Shown here: positions 23,963-35,083 of the stretch, piece after piece
How positions within the stretch are numbered: position 1 is the stretch's first letter
How the letters are laid out: the number at the start of each line of letters is the position of its first letter
Source: Botryosphaeria dothidea
Taxonomy: Eukaryota; Ascomycota; Dothideomycetes; Botryosphaeriales; Botryosphaeriaceae
Direction: 5' to 3'
Length of the DNA: 64,000 bases
Assembly: GCA_011503125.2 (NCBI GenBank)
Contig: WWBZ02000022.1
Span: 3,100,001 to 3,164,000 of the forward strand
Translations under genes and position numbers: made by a program
The notes under the pieces: generated by a model
Told to the model about the DNA's origin: nothing
Databases searched by the model: none
The model's input: only the letters and a program-made list of their open reading frames with translations

Positions 23963-26501
23963 GCGTAACATTACATAAGTAATCTTTTAGTGCAAATTGT
24001 CCACCCCGGTCAACACCCCACCGACTGGTGTGAAAGCGACGATATCGGATCGCCTATATATAGAGGCTCAATTCTGCTCAAGCAGAAACAGTTTATATAA
24101 TAATAGAGGATACGGGTGGCGGTGCTTTAGAACGCTATATATAACGTATGCGTTATGCTATGCTATCGGTTTGGTCGGCCGGGTAGTAGGATAAAACGTA
24201 TCGTAAAAATTCACACGCATGGTGTTGAGAGAATTTATAAATGGGATACTCATACTAGGATACACGAAAATCTCGCATCTCTCGGACCTTTTCTTAATCC
24301 AGCCCAAGTGCCCGCCTAGATGGCACCTGCCGACGGCCCCGTTGTGACATTTGACCTTCTAATACTTCATAGCCTACTCCGGTGGCTTCCTCTAGTATAT
24401 CTTCACCGTCCTTATCATCCTTATCGTCCTCGTCCTCTTCGCTATATTTGTTTATATATAAGTGCGAAGTGTGGCACTTTAAGGTGCAGAAGCGGGCCTG
24501 CTTCGAGCACCTACACTTCTTATTTCTATAGCCGCGGGGGCCGCAGTTACAACGTACTTTAGGCTTATTAATATGCCCGTGCTCCATTTTAGCAACGTAT
24601 GCTACTGAGATCTTATTAGTACGACCGCGGAAGACGTTTTCGGGCAGGTGGTAAGTCGTATGGACGAGTATAAGCTCGTTCGGTGGAAAGAGGTGATTAA
24701 TGATCCTATATTTGGTCTAAATCTCGTAGTAGCCATTCCTGTTATTAATCACCTTGCCGAAATAGCGTCGAATATTGCCTCGTCGGTCCTGCGCGGGTAT
24801 AGGGAAGGTAACTTGGTCGTGAAGGTTAATTTGCTAATATTTGTGAGTCCTGCTGTGCTTGCTCTTTATAATCTTACGAAGTCGTTTTTGCGTGCCTCGT
24901 ACCTGTTAATCACACTAGCGGCCCTTATAGGGCGATTCGGATAGTTCTGACTGTGTAGTTAGGGTCACTCGCTCGTTAAGGTCTAAAAAGCGCACCTGGC
25001 GCGGTGTAGACCCCGCGAGGGCGAGAGTGGCAGAGGCGAGTTCCGTTGTCTTAGCCGTAATAGATTCTTCTTCTACCTCTTCTGCCGTATTCGAAGGACC
25101 CCCTACGGTATCCTCTATAGGCTTATACTCTCTTACTAACCATCTCTTAGCAGCGACGAGTTTAGCACCTCGCCACCCGGCCGCTAGTAGGTCCAGCTTA
25201 ATTATAGCGTCTCGTAGTTTAGGTAGCTCCTCTGAGCCATCATTAAGCTTATAACGGACGCGAGGATTCACCAAAATACCCTCCTTATGGAGCTCTTTTA
25301 ATCCGCCTTGGCGGATATTAATTTTAGCCACGCGCTTAATAACGTAGCTGCGTAGGGACTTATCGTTAAGCACAGGATGATCAGGTTCGTTAAAAAGAGC
25401 CCCGGAAACGGACGGAAGAGTAGGTGCTTTATCCTTGTCGTCGTGAGGGTCTAGGGTCGAGATTTTAGTAGCTGGGCAGGTGCTCTTATAGAGGAAAACG
25501 ACGTTATCGTCGTCGGCTGGGTCGTCTCGGTTTATAGGAGGAGAAAGATCGCCATCCCGGCTACTAATAGGTCTAGAGTTCCCGCCCGGATAGGGAAGGT
25601 CGGCGGGACTTACGCCCTCGGCATCCTGCTACTCGTCGTCGAGGACCTTATTAATCTCTAAGTCCTCGCGGAGCGTAGGGCTTACGGGATAAGAGTTCAT
25701 CTAGCGTCCGAAGACGATAAAGTACGGCGTCTTCCCCTTTAGAGCCCTTTTTAGCGTAGCGTTCAGCTGCATTGCGACTTCAGCGTATACGAAGGCAAGG
25801 TCTCGCTCTCCTATCGTCCTCGTAATGCTTATAAGCTTTTGCTTAACCTGAGCGTTGTTCTGCTTAATTAGACCGTTGGTCCGTGGGTGCCGAGGGCGAC
25901 TGAGGACTTGCTTAATACTAAGTTATTGCAGGAGTAGCTTCAAGGCTTCTTTAAACTCGCTACCTCTGTCGCTTTAGCATATATCGGAAGGCCTAAAGGC
26001 TGCGGCCTATCTATAGCTATATTAGCTTAATCCGGCTTATACGGGTTATTGCTTATACCGTCTAAAGTTCTTCGCCACTTTAGCAGCGGACTTAGTGCGC
26101 ATAGGGTACAACTAATAGTACTTTAAAAAGTAGTCCTTAATGCAGAGGACGTATTTATACTTCCCATATGGGTCGTTACGGAAGTCTATAAGGTCGATTT
26201 GGACGCGCTCGAAGAGACACAGAGTTACAATTGGGCGTAGCGGTGCCTTATTGTAAGATAACTCGTTCTATGTACAAAACTTGCATAGCCGCCGAAACTC
26301 GGCAACGTCATCTTCGGTGATTCCGTATCGATCTTGCGCAAGGAATTTAGTAGTCGGTTCGATGCCCGCATGATTAAGGAAGAGATGGGCCTCCTTAATC
26401 GTGTCGAACATGTGTTGGTCTCAAGAGGCATTTTGTATTGGACTACTTAGAAAAGTAAACTAAAGAGAAAAGAAAGGGGAAGAGAAGAAAGAAAGACTAT
26501 A

Positions 26502-26548
26502 ACGTAATCCACAAGCGAGTCGGACACACAAGCGAGTCGGACACGCGC
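26502..26548 (+). repeat. Left TIR of Fot1-like element (47 bp)
   Basis: Identical to the reverse complement of 28291-28337. Inside it, a 17-bp unit (ACAAGCGAGTCGGACAC) is present twice in tandem at 26511-26544, likely paired transposase-binding sites. Confidence 0.92.
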
Positions 26549-26574
26549 ATCAGACACACCAGATTCACCACCTT

Positions 26575-28215
26575 ATGCCAGCCCAAAGACGGGCCGCAAA
26601 GGCCCAACAAGAGGGCCGTAAACTTCTCGCGATTCAAGCCCTTCGCAAAAGCCAGGTTTCAAGCGGCCGAGCTGCCGCACGGCTCTACAGTGTGCCAAGT
26701 TCGAGTCTTCACGATCGCATTCACGGACGCGCTGCACGCACCGAAACACGCGCAAACAACTATAAGCTTACCGAAACCGAAGAGCAAGCCCTCGTATAAT
26801 GGATTATATCGATGGACGAACGCGGCTACCCACTAAGAATTTATGCCGTACGTAAGGCGGCTGAATTATTGCTCAAATAACGCGTAGCTTCAGCGTTAGC
26901 CTCGATTAGAAAGAACTGGCCTCGCAACTTTATTAACCGCCGCCCCGAGCTGAAAGCAAAATATACGCGTAAATATGACTACCAGAGGGCCCAATGTGAA
27001 GATCCAGTTAAATTACGGGATTAGTTCCGGCTTGTTAGTAATACGGTGCGTAAATATAGCATTGTACCTGACGATATCTACAACTTCGATAAGATTAGCT
27101 ATACAATAGGTATTATTGGAACAACACGCGTTGTTACAAGATCAGACCGACGCGGCAGACCTATAACAACACAACCAGGCGACCGCGAGTGGGTAACATC
27201 AATCGAAAGTGTCAATTCACGCGGCTAGTCGCTTCCTCCAATGCTTATCTTTACGGGCAAGGTTCACATCTCCACCTGGTACGAAAATAATAATATCCCA
27301 CGCGATTAGGTAATCACCCTCAGCGAAAACGGCTGGACGACGAACGAAATTAGTTTAGAATAGATTCGGAATATATTCGACCCAATTACAGCGCCTCGAA
27401 CGGTTAGTACACACCGGCTATTAATCCTTAACGGCCATAGTAGCCATACAACGCCTAAATTCGATCAATTTTACGCAGAACGGTCAATTATTACCCTCTA
27501 TATGCCTGCTTATTTATCACACCTTCTACAGCCTCTTAATATAGGTTATTTTTCGCCCCTAAAGGCCGCGTACCGCCGTCTCGTCGCCGAAAATGTAAGG
27601 CTTAGCATCAACCACGTCGACAAGCCTAAGTTCCTTTTAATATATAAACAAGCCCGTATAGAGGCCCTATCTACGGATAATATCCGTAGCGGCTTTATGG
27701 CAACAGGGCTTGTACTACTAGACTTAGAACAAGTGCTGTCACGGCTTTAAATCACGCTCCGAACACCGTTACTAGTACCTGCACCTACCAACACTCAGTG
27801 GCAGTCTAAAACACCGCATACTATCGTGGATTTAGAGCGCCAGGCTGCGCTACTTAAGGACCTCCTTAAGCGGCGTACACAGAGCCTACTAACGCCAACA
27901 GATCGTGCGGTAAATCAGCTTCTTAAAGGCTGCCAAATGGCAATGCACAGTGCTGTACTTTTAGCGAGTAAAAACGCTCAATTACGGGCCGTAAATGAGA
28001 AACAAAAGGCCAAAAGGCAAGGGAGGAGGTCCTATATAGCTAACGGTGACACTCTCACGGTCGCAGAAGGAGCACAACTTATACGGAAGGAAAAAGAGTG
28101 GCAAAATCCAGTCGCTGTACCAGGCCAGAGTGAGGCAAAGCAACGCGCGCCACCGCGCTATAGCGTATACGATTCACTTAAGCATAGGGCAAATAGATGC
28201 CCAAGGCGTCAATAA
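26575..28215 (+). pseudogene. RIP-inactivated Fot1-like transposase
   Basis: One frame of about 546 codons runs from ATG 26575 to TAA 28215, the usual length for Fot1 transposases. It includes an HTH-type N-terminus (ALRKSQVSSGRAAARLYSVP), the DDE core (IYNFDKISYTIG, LLILNGHSSH, SHLLQPLNIGYFSPLK) and the C-terminal tail with LERQAALLKDLL and GDTLTVAEGAQLI. About seven in-frame stops interrupt it, at sites such as RD*VITLSENGW and SLE*IRN where Trp is expected, and at Gln positions. Two catalytic Asp positions read Asn (LNGHSSH, PLNIG). All changes are the G-to-A/C-to-T type made by RIP. The transposase cannot be functional. Confidence 0.9.
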
Positions 28216-28290
28216 TTCAGTATAGTATACATATTTAATATATCCTAAGGATTTATGGTGATATCTGCCCTTAAATGTGCTGGTGGTGAC

Positions 28291-28337
28291 GCGCGTGTCC
28301 GACTCGCTTGTGTGTCCGACTCGCTTGTGGATTACGT
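28291..28337 (-). repeat. Right TIR of Fot1-like element (47 bp)
   Basis: Exact inverted copy of the left repeat, with the same tandem 17-bp unit. It is followed by the TA duplication. Confidence 0.92.
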
Positions 28338-29244
28338 TATACTAGGTTGCTGACTAATGGCTTTAGCGGAAGTTAGGTAATTCCCGTTGAGACCGCCGGG
28401 TAGATACCCGGCGGTTCATCCCTTGCTTAGGCGTAGGCCTAACAACATGTCACCCTCATAGATGACCTGCGAACGGTTAGCAGGCGTTGTAGGTGGAGCT
28501 TAATTCTAATTCGATGTAGGAGGGACCAAGAAAATTCAGAAAGCTCTCTTCTCTTCTCCTCGCATATTACATTATACTCTAATACGACAACTTACCTTCA
28601 GTTCAGGTTTACCTTTTTGGGAAAGTCGATATAAGCCCTCCTTCAACGTTGCGCCGGCACTATTATAGTAAGTGTAGTATCGACGAGCAGTCTGAGCGGC
28701 CTGGTAGGTGGGGGAGGACGCGTCGGGTAACGTTTTGATCTATCTGATGTAGTCGTTGTACCGTTTCAGGGTAAAGCGTACTCGTTTTTTCCTCCCGGTG
28801 TTACTCTGTAGGTATACTTCGAAGAATGACTTCGCGTTTGGTGGTAGAGGGTCCTCTGCGAGGTTTGAGTTGGCTGGGCGGCGGGGCGGCGCCATGGTGT
28901 TGAGGACTACAGGACTGAGAGATAGATACCTATGCCGCAGCGAAGCTACTCTTATACACCAAAATTTCGCAGGTAAGCGACGAATATCTCTATGCGACAT
29001 CGTCGCAAGCGCAACTCGTAAGTTGGTAGCACTACAATTACGCGGAAGCGGCTCCTATAGCTTAACACCATATTATCAACGCTATGCTTTTTGTGACTGT
29101 ATATATTTGATACCGACCTTTATTACTTAGGCGAAGCGAGGACTTATAATTGGTGGTAATAGCAGGGGGGTTGCTAAGCGATGCCGTACGAAACACCACC
29201 TCGTCACCGCTAAATAATCGCACGACTTACCCAAAGCAGCAGCA

Positions 29245-29362
29245 AGGGGTGGCAATTAGTCCCTAATCCTCCGGAATAGTGCAATTGCACTAATCGGTGG
29301 GTTTTAGTAACTAATCGGCTCGATTAGTAACTGATCGGGTTTTTGCACTATACCGGGGCACA
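29245..29362 (-). repeat. Right terminal inverted repeat (118 bp)
   Basis: Exact inverted copy of 23845-23962. The identity stops abruptly at 29244/23963, which defines the repeat length. It is followed by GTTG, the second copy of the target duplication. Confidence 0.95.
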
Positions 29363-29366
29363 GTTG

Positions 29367-29828
29367 TTATTCATTGTCTTTCAAATCAGAATGTCCACGA
29401 ACTCGGCCCATGCGTAGTGGCCAAGGCAGACACGACTCGCTGTTTACTTTCCAAACGCACGGCGACTACTTCAGTTGTGGGGTGATTGTGAATATTTCTA
29501 AGGAGTAACGAGGCATTGTCAGGCACCTGCAGTCGCTGACTTTGTGGCGTCTAAGCAAAGAGAACGATTTGTGCACAACCTACACGCATTGACCCAATCT
29601 CATTGGCGGCGCCTCCACAAATTTCAGGCCTCCTATACCCGGGAGAGCAGACAGACTCCCACCCTCATACTGACGTTATCGACAACATACTGCTTACGTC
29701 CCACCCGCCCCTCCGACATCATACAAATCGCTTGCAAGATGTTAAATGCAACTGTACGGTCTGAACGACCACATCTGAACGGCCTCTGCTTCCACCGTCT
29801 CGACTCAACCTGACAGTCACGCACGAAA
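29367..29828. other. Intergenic, oxidoreductase promoter next to transposon
   Basis: About 460 bp between the right end of the transposon and the ATG at 29829. No motif was recognised. The transposon therefore lies close enough to affect this promoter. Confidence 0.4.
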
Positions 29829-31042
29829 ATGTCCCGACCAGAGATGCGCGCTATCGTCGCAACGGAGCGCGGCCCAACCTCTGTTCTCAAGCCCGTGATG
29901 CTCCCTCAGCCCCCACCGCCCCAAACCCACGATCTTCTAGTCCGCGTTCGCGCAACGTCCGTCAATCCCGTCGACACCAAGGTTCGCAACGGCACCTACG
30001 ATGATTACCAGGTTCCAGGCGATCCGTTGGCCTACTACACGAAAGCTCCCGCACTGCCGCAAATCTTGGGTTATGATGGCGCTGGGATCGTCGAAGCAGT
30101 AGGATCGGATGCCGCCAATTTAGGATGGAAAGAAGGAGACGAGGTCTTCTATAGTGGAGCACCGAACCGACCGGGTTCGGATGCAGAGTTGCAAGTTGTC
30201 GATGCGCGTAGTGTAGCTAGGAAGCCCAAGAAATTGGACTGGGCCGAAGCGGCTGCATTACCGCTGACGTGGATTACCGCCTGGGAAGCGTTGCTGGAGA
30301 GGATGGAGATAAAGGAGGGAGAACAGGCGGGTATCTTGATCGTGAACGGTGCTGGAGGTGGGTAATCTCGCAACTATCCCCTGTCTGCTTCAAAAAAAAA
30401 AACAGTCTGTTGGGTCGTCACTGGACTGTCAGTCGATGAAGAGTTTGCCCACAGGACGATGTTGGAATAGGCGTCGGCTCCGTGGCTTCTCAGATCGCCC
30501 ACCATGTGCTGAAGCTCCCTGTTGTCGTAACGACCGCTTCGCGCCCGGAGACGCAGCGCTTCTCTCAATCGATGGGCGCAACGCACATCGTCAATCATCG
30601 AGAAGACCTGCCCGCTCAGATTGCGTCTCTCAATCTTTCTGTCCCTATCAAGTACATCTTCATCACGCATCGCACCGAACAATACCTCGCCCCTGCTGCC
30701 TCCATCTGTGCTCCCTTCGCAAAAGTTTGCAGCATTGTGCAGACGAAGGATGTCCCCATGTACGGCACCGAATGGATGGCTAAGGGCCTGACTTTTGTAT
30801 GGGAGTTGTTGGGAACGAAGCCGTGGTATGGCATTGAGCTGGACAGCCACGGCAAGATACTGGACAAACTGCGAAAATTCATTGACCAGGGGATAGTCAA
30901 GTCGCACCTCACGCAAAGGCTGCCTCTGACAGCTGAGGGAGTGCGTAAGGGGCATTCCCTACTTGAAGAAGGCAAGGTGATTGGCAAGATTGGGCTGGGA
31001 GTGGAGGATGGAGGCCTGAAACCCGGTGAGGCCTTTTCTTAA
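29829..31042 (+). CDS. Zinc-type alcohol dehydrogenase-like / quinone oxidoreductase (MDR superfamily)
   Basis: Two exons (29829-30357 and 30471-31042) give 366 residues. The 113-nt intron contains an A10 run and was placed to give the canonical NGAGGVGSVASQIA nucleotide-binding motif near residues 173-185. The N-terminal GroES-like fold shows VRVRATSVNPVDTKVRNG and LGYDGAGIVEAVGSD. The latter has Asp where zinc alcohol dehydrogenases have Glu/His ligands, and no structural zinc Cys cluster is visible. It thus fits the zinc-independent, NADPH-dependent quinone/enone reductase branch. Substrate is unknown. Translation starts MSRPEMRAIVATERG. Confidence 0.88.
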
Positions 31043-34003
31043 TGGACGATCGGGTCTACGGCATCGTTTTCTCGTACTTTCCTAGACAATTTGATGTCTG
31101 GATAGGAAAGATCTGCTGAAAGCTTTTAGTCTCAACCAAAACTACCTTGGAGACGAGGACCTGTACGTGTGTGGCGCCTGATGGCCGTGATATGTATTGA
31201 GCATTTGCGGCGCGCTATTGTGCAAGTCAGCTATCGGAACCTGTCACCTGTGAGCCTTGATGGGAGATGTGTGACTTTGGTCATTTTGGCGTTTCCACTT
31301 TTCATTTTCGGCCACCCGATCACTCCGCCGGCTCAACGGTAGGTTCTTCAGAGCGCTGATTGCTCCCACTCTTCGCAAGTATCCGTAAGTATCCTTGTCT
31401 GCAGGAAACTGTTCTGAAGGGACTGGGAATCCATGGTCGACACGCCAGTGGCGGTAACAAGGAACATCAGCCGACGGGGCGAACTGCAGTTCTTGGACAC
31501 GAGGGTCTGTTCGCAAAATCCTGCAATCGATCGAACGCACATGACACATCGAGAAATTGACCAGTACTTGTGAGGTCATTGCAAGCCTCTCTTGATCCCC
31601 AAGCGTTTGTGAATGTACCAGTGTCGTTACAATGTCGTTCCAATCCTGTTGGAATAGAGTGCAAAATAAAACTCGCACACCGTGTGTACCCTGCATGCGC
31701 CTCTCATCGCACCGCGTCGAGACAGAGACCATGCTAGCTAGACACGCGGTCAAGCGTGGGTGAACTTTGGCCCCCAGAATAGGCAGTCGAAGGTCGTCGA
31801 ACCGGTTCTCCGCGAATCACCGCCGGAAACACAGCCGACAGGAGATACTTCCGTAGCGGTGGCGCTTCCGACAAGGAGCTATTGGCCGCCCTACAGATGC
31901 ACGATCTCAGAGAGAACGGTTGGGTATCGGCATCGCCTGCACACGCCCGTGAAGCAGCGGCAGCAAGAATTTCGGAACCGAGACTACCGATGACACCGCT
32001 GCTTTCATTTCTTTCATCTTCATCGAATTGCAACTGTCCGTATCCGTTCGCAGAAATCCAGAAGTCCTTCCAACGGCGTAACGACGCTCGTGTAAAAGTA
32101 GTTCTCGCGCCGCAAGCGCAGGAAATGCAACTATAATGATGATGCCGGAGAATAAGTATGAAGACGGAGGTCCCCTCCGTTGGCCCTCGCCAAATACTGG
32201 GCCCTTGACTGGTTGCACGGGTTCAACGAATAAACGGATCTGAGAAGTCAATCGGCATCGCCGCGTCTGACTCGCGACAATCAGGCCATATTGGTTAGGA
32301 TGTGTCCATATGTAGCGAAGACGGCCCCAGGCAGCTGGAGCGCGGCTCGTCCGCGACTCAGTAGTCGATATCCAAGCTCTTTCATGACGACTGGGGGTGG
32401 GTGCGTTGTCGCGTGGCCCATCAGGCCCAACGTGCGCCGTCAGCGCAGGCGCCCGACGCATATATTGCGACGCTCTCCCACCGTTCCTTCAGAGTAGGAA
32501 GGAGTTTTTCTGCATCTCCAAACTTTCAGCCCCGACGAATGAAAATTGTTGCAAACGACCAGGACTGGAAAAAAGCGGGACTCTCCAATGGCGCCCAATA
32601 GCGGGAGTAGTCATCCGTCGAAAAACCACTACCTTTTTCTTCATCACATGACCGCGTTCCTATGATCCTTCCTCACCGATCCGCAGAATAAGACTCTGTA
32701 GTCTAAAATCTGCAGCCATCGCATAGCTTGGGACGCAGATGTTGTTAAGACGCGGACTCTCCATCATCGCAACGTCGAAGTAAGTCTTTGACGTGCACTC
32801 TTTCTCATTCCCTCCCTTGTCATTATGATAGGCGAAAGGTAAGAACACTTTCTAGTCGTCCACCGGATCCACCATTATTGCCATCGACCGATGGGCTCCC
32901 AAAAGACATCAAAAGGACGGCTCCGCTGCGGATGCAGCCGTGCTGCACTGCATAAGCGAAGACAAACTTTGTCCACAGAGGAGAACTCCCGAGGGAAGAA
33001 GGGAAATGATCGATGCTATCTTGATCAGACGGCGAAAAAGTTGCACTAAACCCTCGACGAAACAGAGTCTCGTCTGCCTAGCTCGAGGCGGTTGATCACA
33101 TTTCATCTAGTCTTCCTCTTGCTACATCATATTGACTCTTCATTTCCCCGCACCAGGAGAGGCTCTTCGCGTTGCACCTATCCAGGTGGGTACTGCACAA
33201 GGGGGTTTCGCTTGGCCTCATAATCAAGGCAAATCCGCGACCGTTCATCGTTCCCACACGGCTACCCACCACGCCCCATCACCACCGCATGGCAGAGATA
33301 GCAAGTTTGCATGTGGGTATGCGCTCGCATCGAAGACGTCTTACTGACGACTTTGCCCCTTCGACAAAGCAGGAATGTACTGCTGCAGCACCAAATGCAA
33401 AGCGTGGGCAAGCCTCATCCCGGCTCGGGAATCGCTCATGCGAGACCACACCGAAAATCGTAAAGCGTGGATCAGCGGCCCCAACAAGGAAGAAAGCACT
33501 GTCGATCTGACGTATTTCCTGCGTACGTACACAAGCCACGCAAGTTCATTGGCTCTTTTTCTCTGATGTGACGTCGTCCTTGCGAGGGTATTGCTTCATC
33601 GGTCTCCGCGACCGACTCCGCGTTATAAGGTCTTACCCGACCTTCTCGTCGGTCTTGCAGCCGCCTCCGCCGCTCTCATAACCCCAACATTTGCAGTCCA
33701 GACATGACGTGAGTCAAATGATGCTTCATTATTCCGCTTATTGCGGGCCGCCGCGCCCTGTTAAAATACACCTCTCCTCATCGTTTCCACGCCCACTGCG
33801 AAAGATATGAAGCGAATTCCCTGAGTGTTCGCATGTTTCGTCATGCCAACAGTTCGTACACCCACCCTTCCCAGTATTTCCACGCCAGTAACCCCAACTC
33901 CAGTGCTAGTTAACTGACAGCGACCTCCCATCATTGCGAAGAAGTAAAGAAAGAATATGGTTCTGCCCGAACCTTGCCGACTGTTCACAAAAGAAAATCC
34001 ACC
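31043..34003. other. Intergenic, about 3 kb, no gene recognised
   Basis: Frames of 60-185 codons occur on both strands, none with motifs, signal peptides or convincing splice partners. There is no transposon end, tRNA or tandem array that I could recognise. It probably contains the 3' regions of the two convergent neighbours and untranslated or non-coding sequence. Confidence 0.35.
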
Positions 34004-35083
34004 TTAGGAATGCTGCAGCATATCGATCCATTGCTCTGCAATCACGCCGTCTGGCGCCGTCGACCTTGAACGCAGGCTTCCAAAGTCACTCGACTCGGTG
34101 CTCGCTCGCTCCACCGATCTCTCGGGCTCCGCGACCCCTTGGCCTGAGAAAACACTGGGACCTGGACCTGTCGAGCCTGCTTGTGGGAACGCGCCATGTA
34201 ACTGCTGAGTTCCATGCTGCATGGACATGGACATGGAATGGTCGGAGGCAATTCTGGTCTTGAAGCTCAGCCTTGAAGCTTCTCCGGCTATGAAATCGTC
34301 GATCGGGGCAAAGTGACAGTCGGTATGCTTGAATATGAGGTTCTTCATCTCAAACAACGCGTTGTTCAGGAGATCCGTTTCGGCACGCAAATATTTGTTT
34401 CTCGATGAGAGCTCTCGGACTTCTTCGTCAAGCTTGGTCACCCACTCCTTCTTCTTTTGCCGGCACTTGTGCGCGGCTACACGGTTTCTCTCCAGGAATT
34501 GATCCCGCTTGGCTTTCTCCTCTGGATCCAATTCTTCCTCAACAGTCACAGCGGTTTTCCTACCACGTTTCCTGGAAGGTGTGCCGTTACTGGCCTTGGT
34601 CGATCTCTTCCGCTTGTTGTCAGCCTTCATCGGTTGTGTCGACTGCTCGACTTTCACAGGGAAGTCGGCATCTCCATCGTCGGGGAGGGTAGGCTTTGTC
34701 TCCATGGACTTTGGAGAAAGGTCGTCCGGAGGTGTGACCTGGCCGTGCTGGCTACGGGCGTTGGACATCGATGTGAAGATGTTTTGGGGCGCGAAAAAGT
34801 TATCTGACATGTGGTTTTGACCACCATCCGTCATGGGTAGACCGCTGCCGGAGAGGACACCCGGGTGCACCGTGGTTTGTTGCAGACCTTCGCTGAAGGA
34901 AGCTCCGGTGCTGGGGTCAAATGACATCATATCGTCCTGAGGAGAGAAGGCAAATTTCGTGTCTGTGTCTTCACTACTAGAGTTGATGGCTGTGAACGGC
35001 AGGGGCGTTTCGGTGAAGCCGGCAAAACTATCAACTCGAGTAGCGTGAGGCTGTGGGTCGAAATTGTACTTGTTCTCGGTCAT
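34004..35083 (-). CDS. ATF/CREB-type bZIP transcription factor
   Basis: A single exon of 359 residues from ATG 35083 (MTENKYNFDPQP). The N-terminal half is acidic, Ser/Thr/Pro-rich and probably transactivating. A basic nuclear-localisation stretch (NKRKRSTKASNG, SRKRGRK) precedes the bZIP at about residues 200-265. Its basic region has RNRVAAHKCRQKKKEW, the N-x7-R pattern of the ATF/CREB class that binds TGACGT-like sites. Leucines then follow at heptad spacing with KYLRAETDLL. It resembles stress-response factors of the AtfA/AtfB group, but it is short and lacks clear Aft1 OSM/HRR regions, so AtfB-like is the better guess. A 5' leader of several hundred bases with donor-like GTAAGT sites lies upstream. 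Confidence 0.88.
   Translation of the reverse strand: MTENKYNFDPQPHATRVDSFAGFTETPLPFTAINSSSEDTDTKFAFSPQDDMMSFDPSTGASFSEGLQQTTVHPGVLSGSGLPMTDGGQNHMSDNFFAPQNIFTSMSNARSQHGQVTPPDDLSPKSMETKPTLPDDGDADFPVKVEQSTQPMKADNKRKRSTKASNGTPSRKRGRKTAVTVEEELDPEEKAKRDQFLERNRVAAHKCRQKKKEWVTKLDEEVRELSSRNKYLRAETDLLNNALFEMKNLIFKHTDCHFAPIDDFIAGEASRLSFKTRIASDHSMSMSMQHGTQQLHGAFPQAGSTGPGPSVFSGQGVAEPERSVERASTESSDFGSLRSRSTAPDGVIAEQWIDMLQHS

Larger units (their letters stand above)
26502..28337 (+). mobile_element. Fot1-like (pogo/Tc1-mariner) transposon
   Basis: This 1,836-bp element begins ACGTAATCC and ends GGATTACGT, with 47-bp inverted repeats and TA target duplication (26500-26501 and 28338-28339). Size, ends and encoded transposase match the fungal Fot1 class of Tc1/mariner elements. 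It is inserted in the outer GINGER-like element, on the opposite strand to the integrase gene, so it arrived later. Confidence 0.92.
24294..28895 (-). pseudogene. Decayed GINGER/KRBA2-like integrase gene, split by a Fot1-like insertion
   Basis: The N-terminal piece starts at ATG 28895 (MAPPRRPANSNLAED) and contains ARRYYTYYNSAGATLKEGLY; a probable intron (GTAAGT...TTCGCAG) then leads to VIYEGDM. The Fot1-like element interrupts next. From 26411 down to 24294 a single frame continues: zinc-binding HLFLNHAGIEPTTKFL with RRLCKFC, integrase core ERVQIDLIDFRNDPYGKYKY (first Asp), SDRGSEFKEAL (second Asp), and PRTNGLIKQNNAQVKQKL, where the expected catalytic Glu reads Lys. A KRBA2-like segment GKVINNRNGYYEI and a Cys-rich module (CNCGPRG, KKCRCSK, FCTLKCH) end the protein, followed by an acidic tail. 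At least a dozen in-frame stops, mostly TAG or TAA where Trp or Gln is expected, show the gene is dead. Confidence 0.75.
23845..29362 (-). mobile_element. GINGER-like DNA transposon with 118-bp TIRs, nested host of a Fot1-like element
   Basis: The 5,518-bp element is bounded by identical 118-bp inverted repeats beginning TGTGCCCCGG and ending CCGGGGCACA. It is flanked on both sides by GTTG (23841-23844 and 29363-29366), a 4-bp target duplication. The minus strand carries a decayed gene for an integrase with H2C2 zinc-binding, DDE-type core and a C-terminal cysteine-rich module. There is no reverse transcriptase and no direct LTR, so this is a cut-and-paste type element using a retroviral-like integrase, the defining trait of GINGER elements. 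TG...CA ends and a 4-bp duplication fit that class. The internal Fot1-like insertion adds 1,836 bp plus a TA; without it the element would be about 3.7 kb. It sits between ade13 and a divergently placed oxidoreductase gene. Confidence 0.8.

Noticed and set aside
23845..29362. Interpretation of the outer element as an LTR retrotransposon because of its integrase
   Set aside because: Terminal repeats are inverted, not direct, and no reverse transcriptase, RNase H or protease segment is present.
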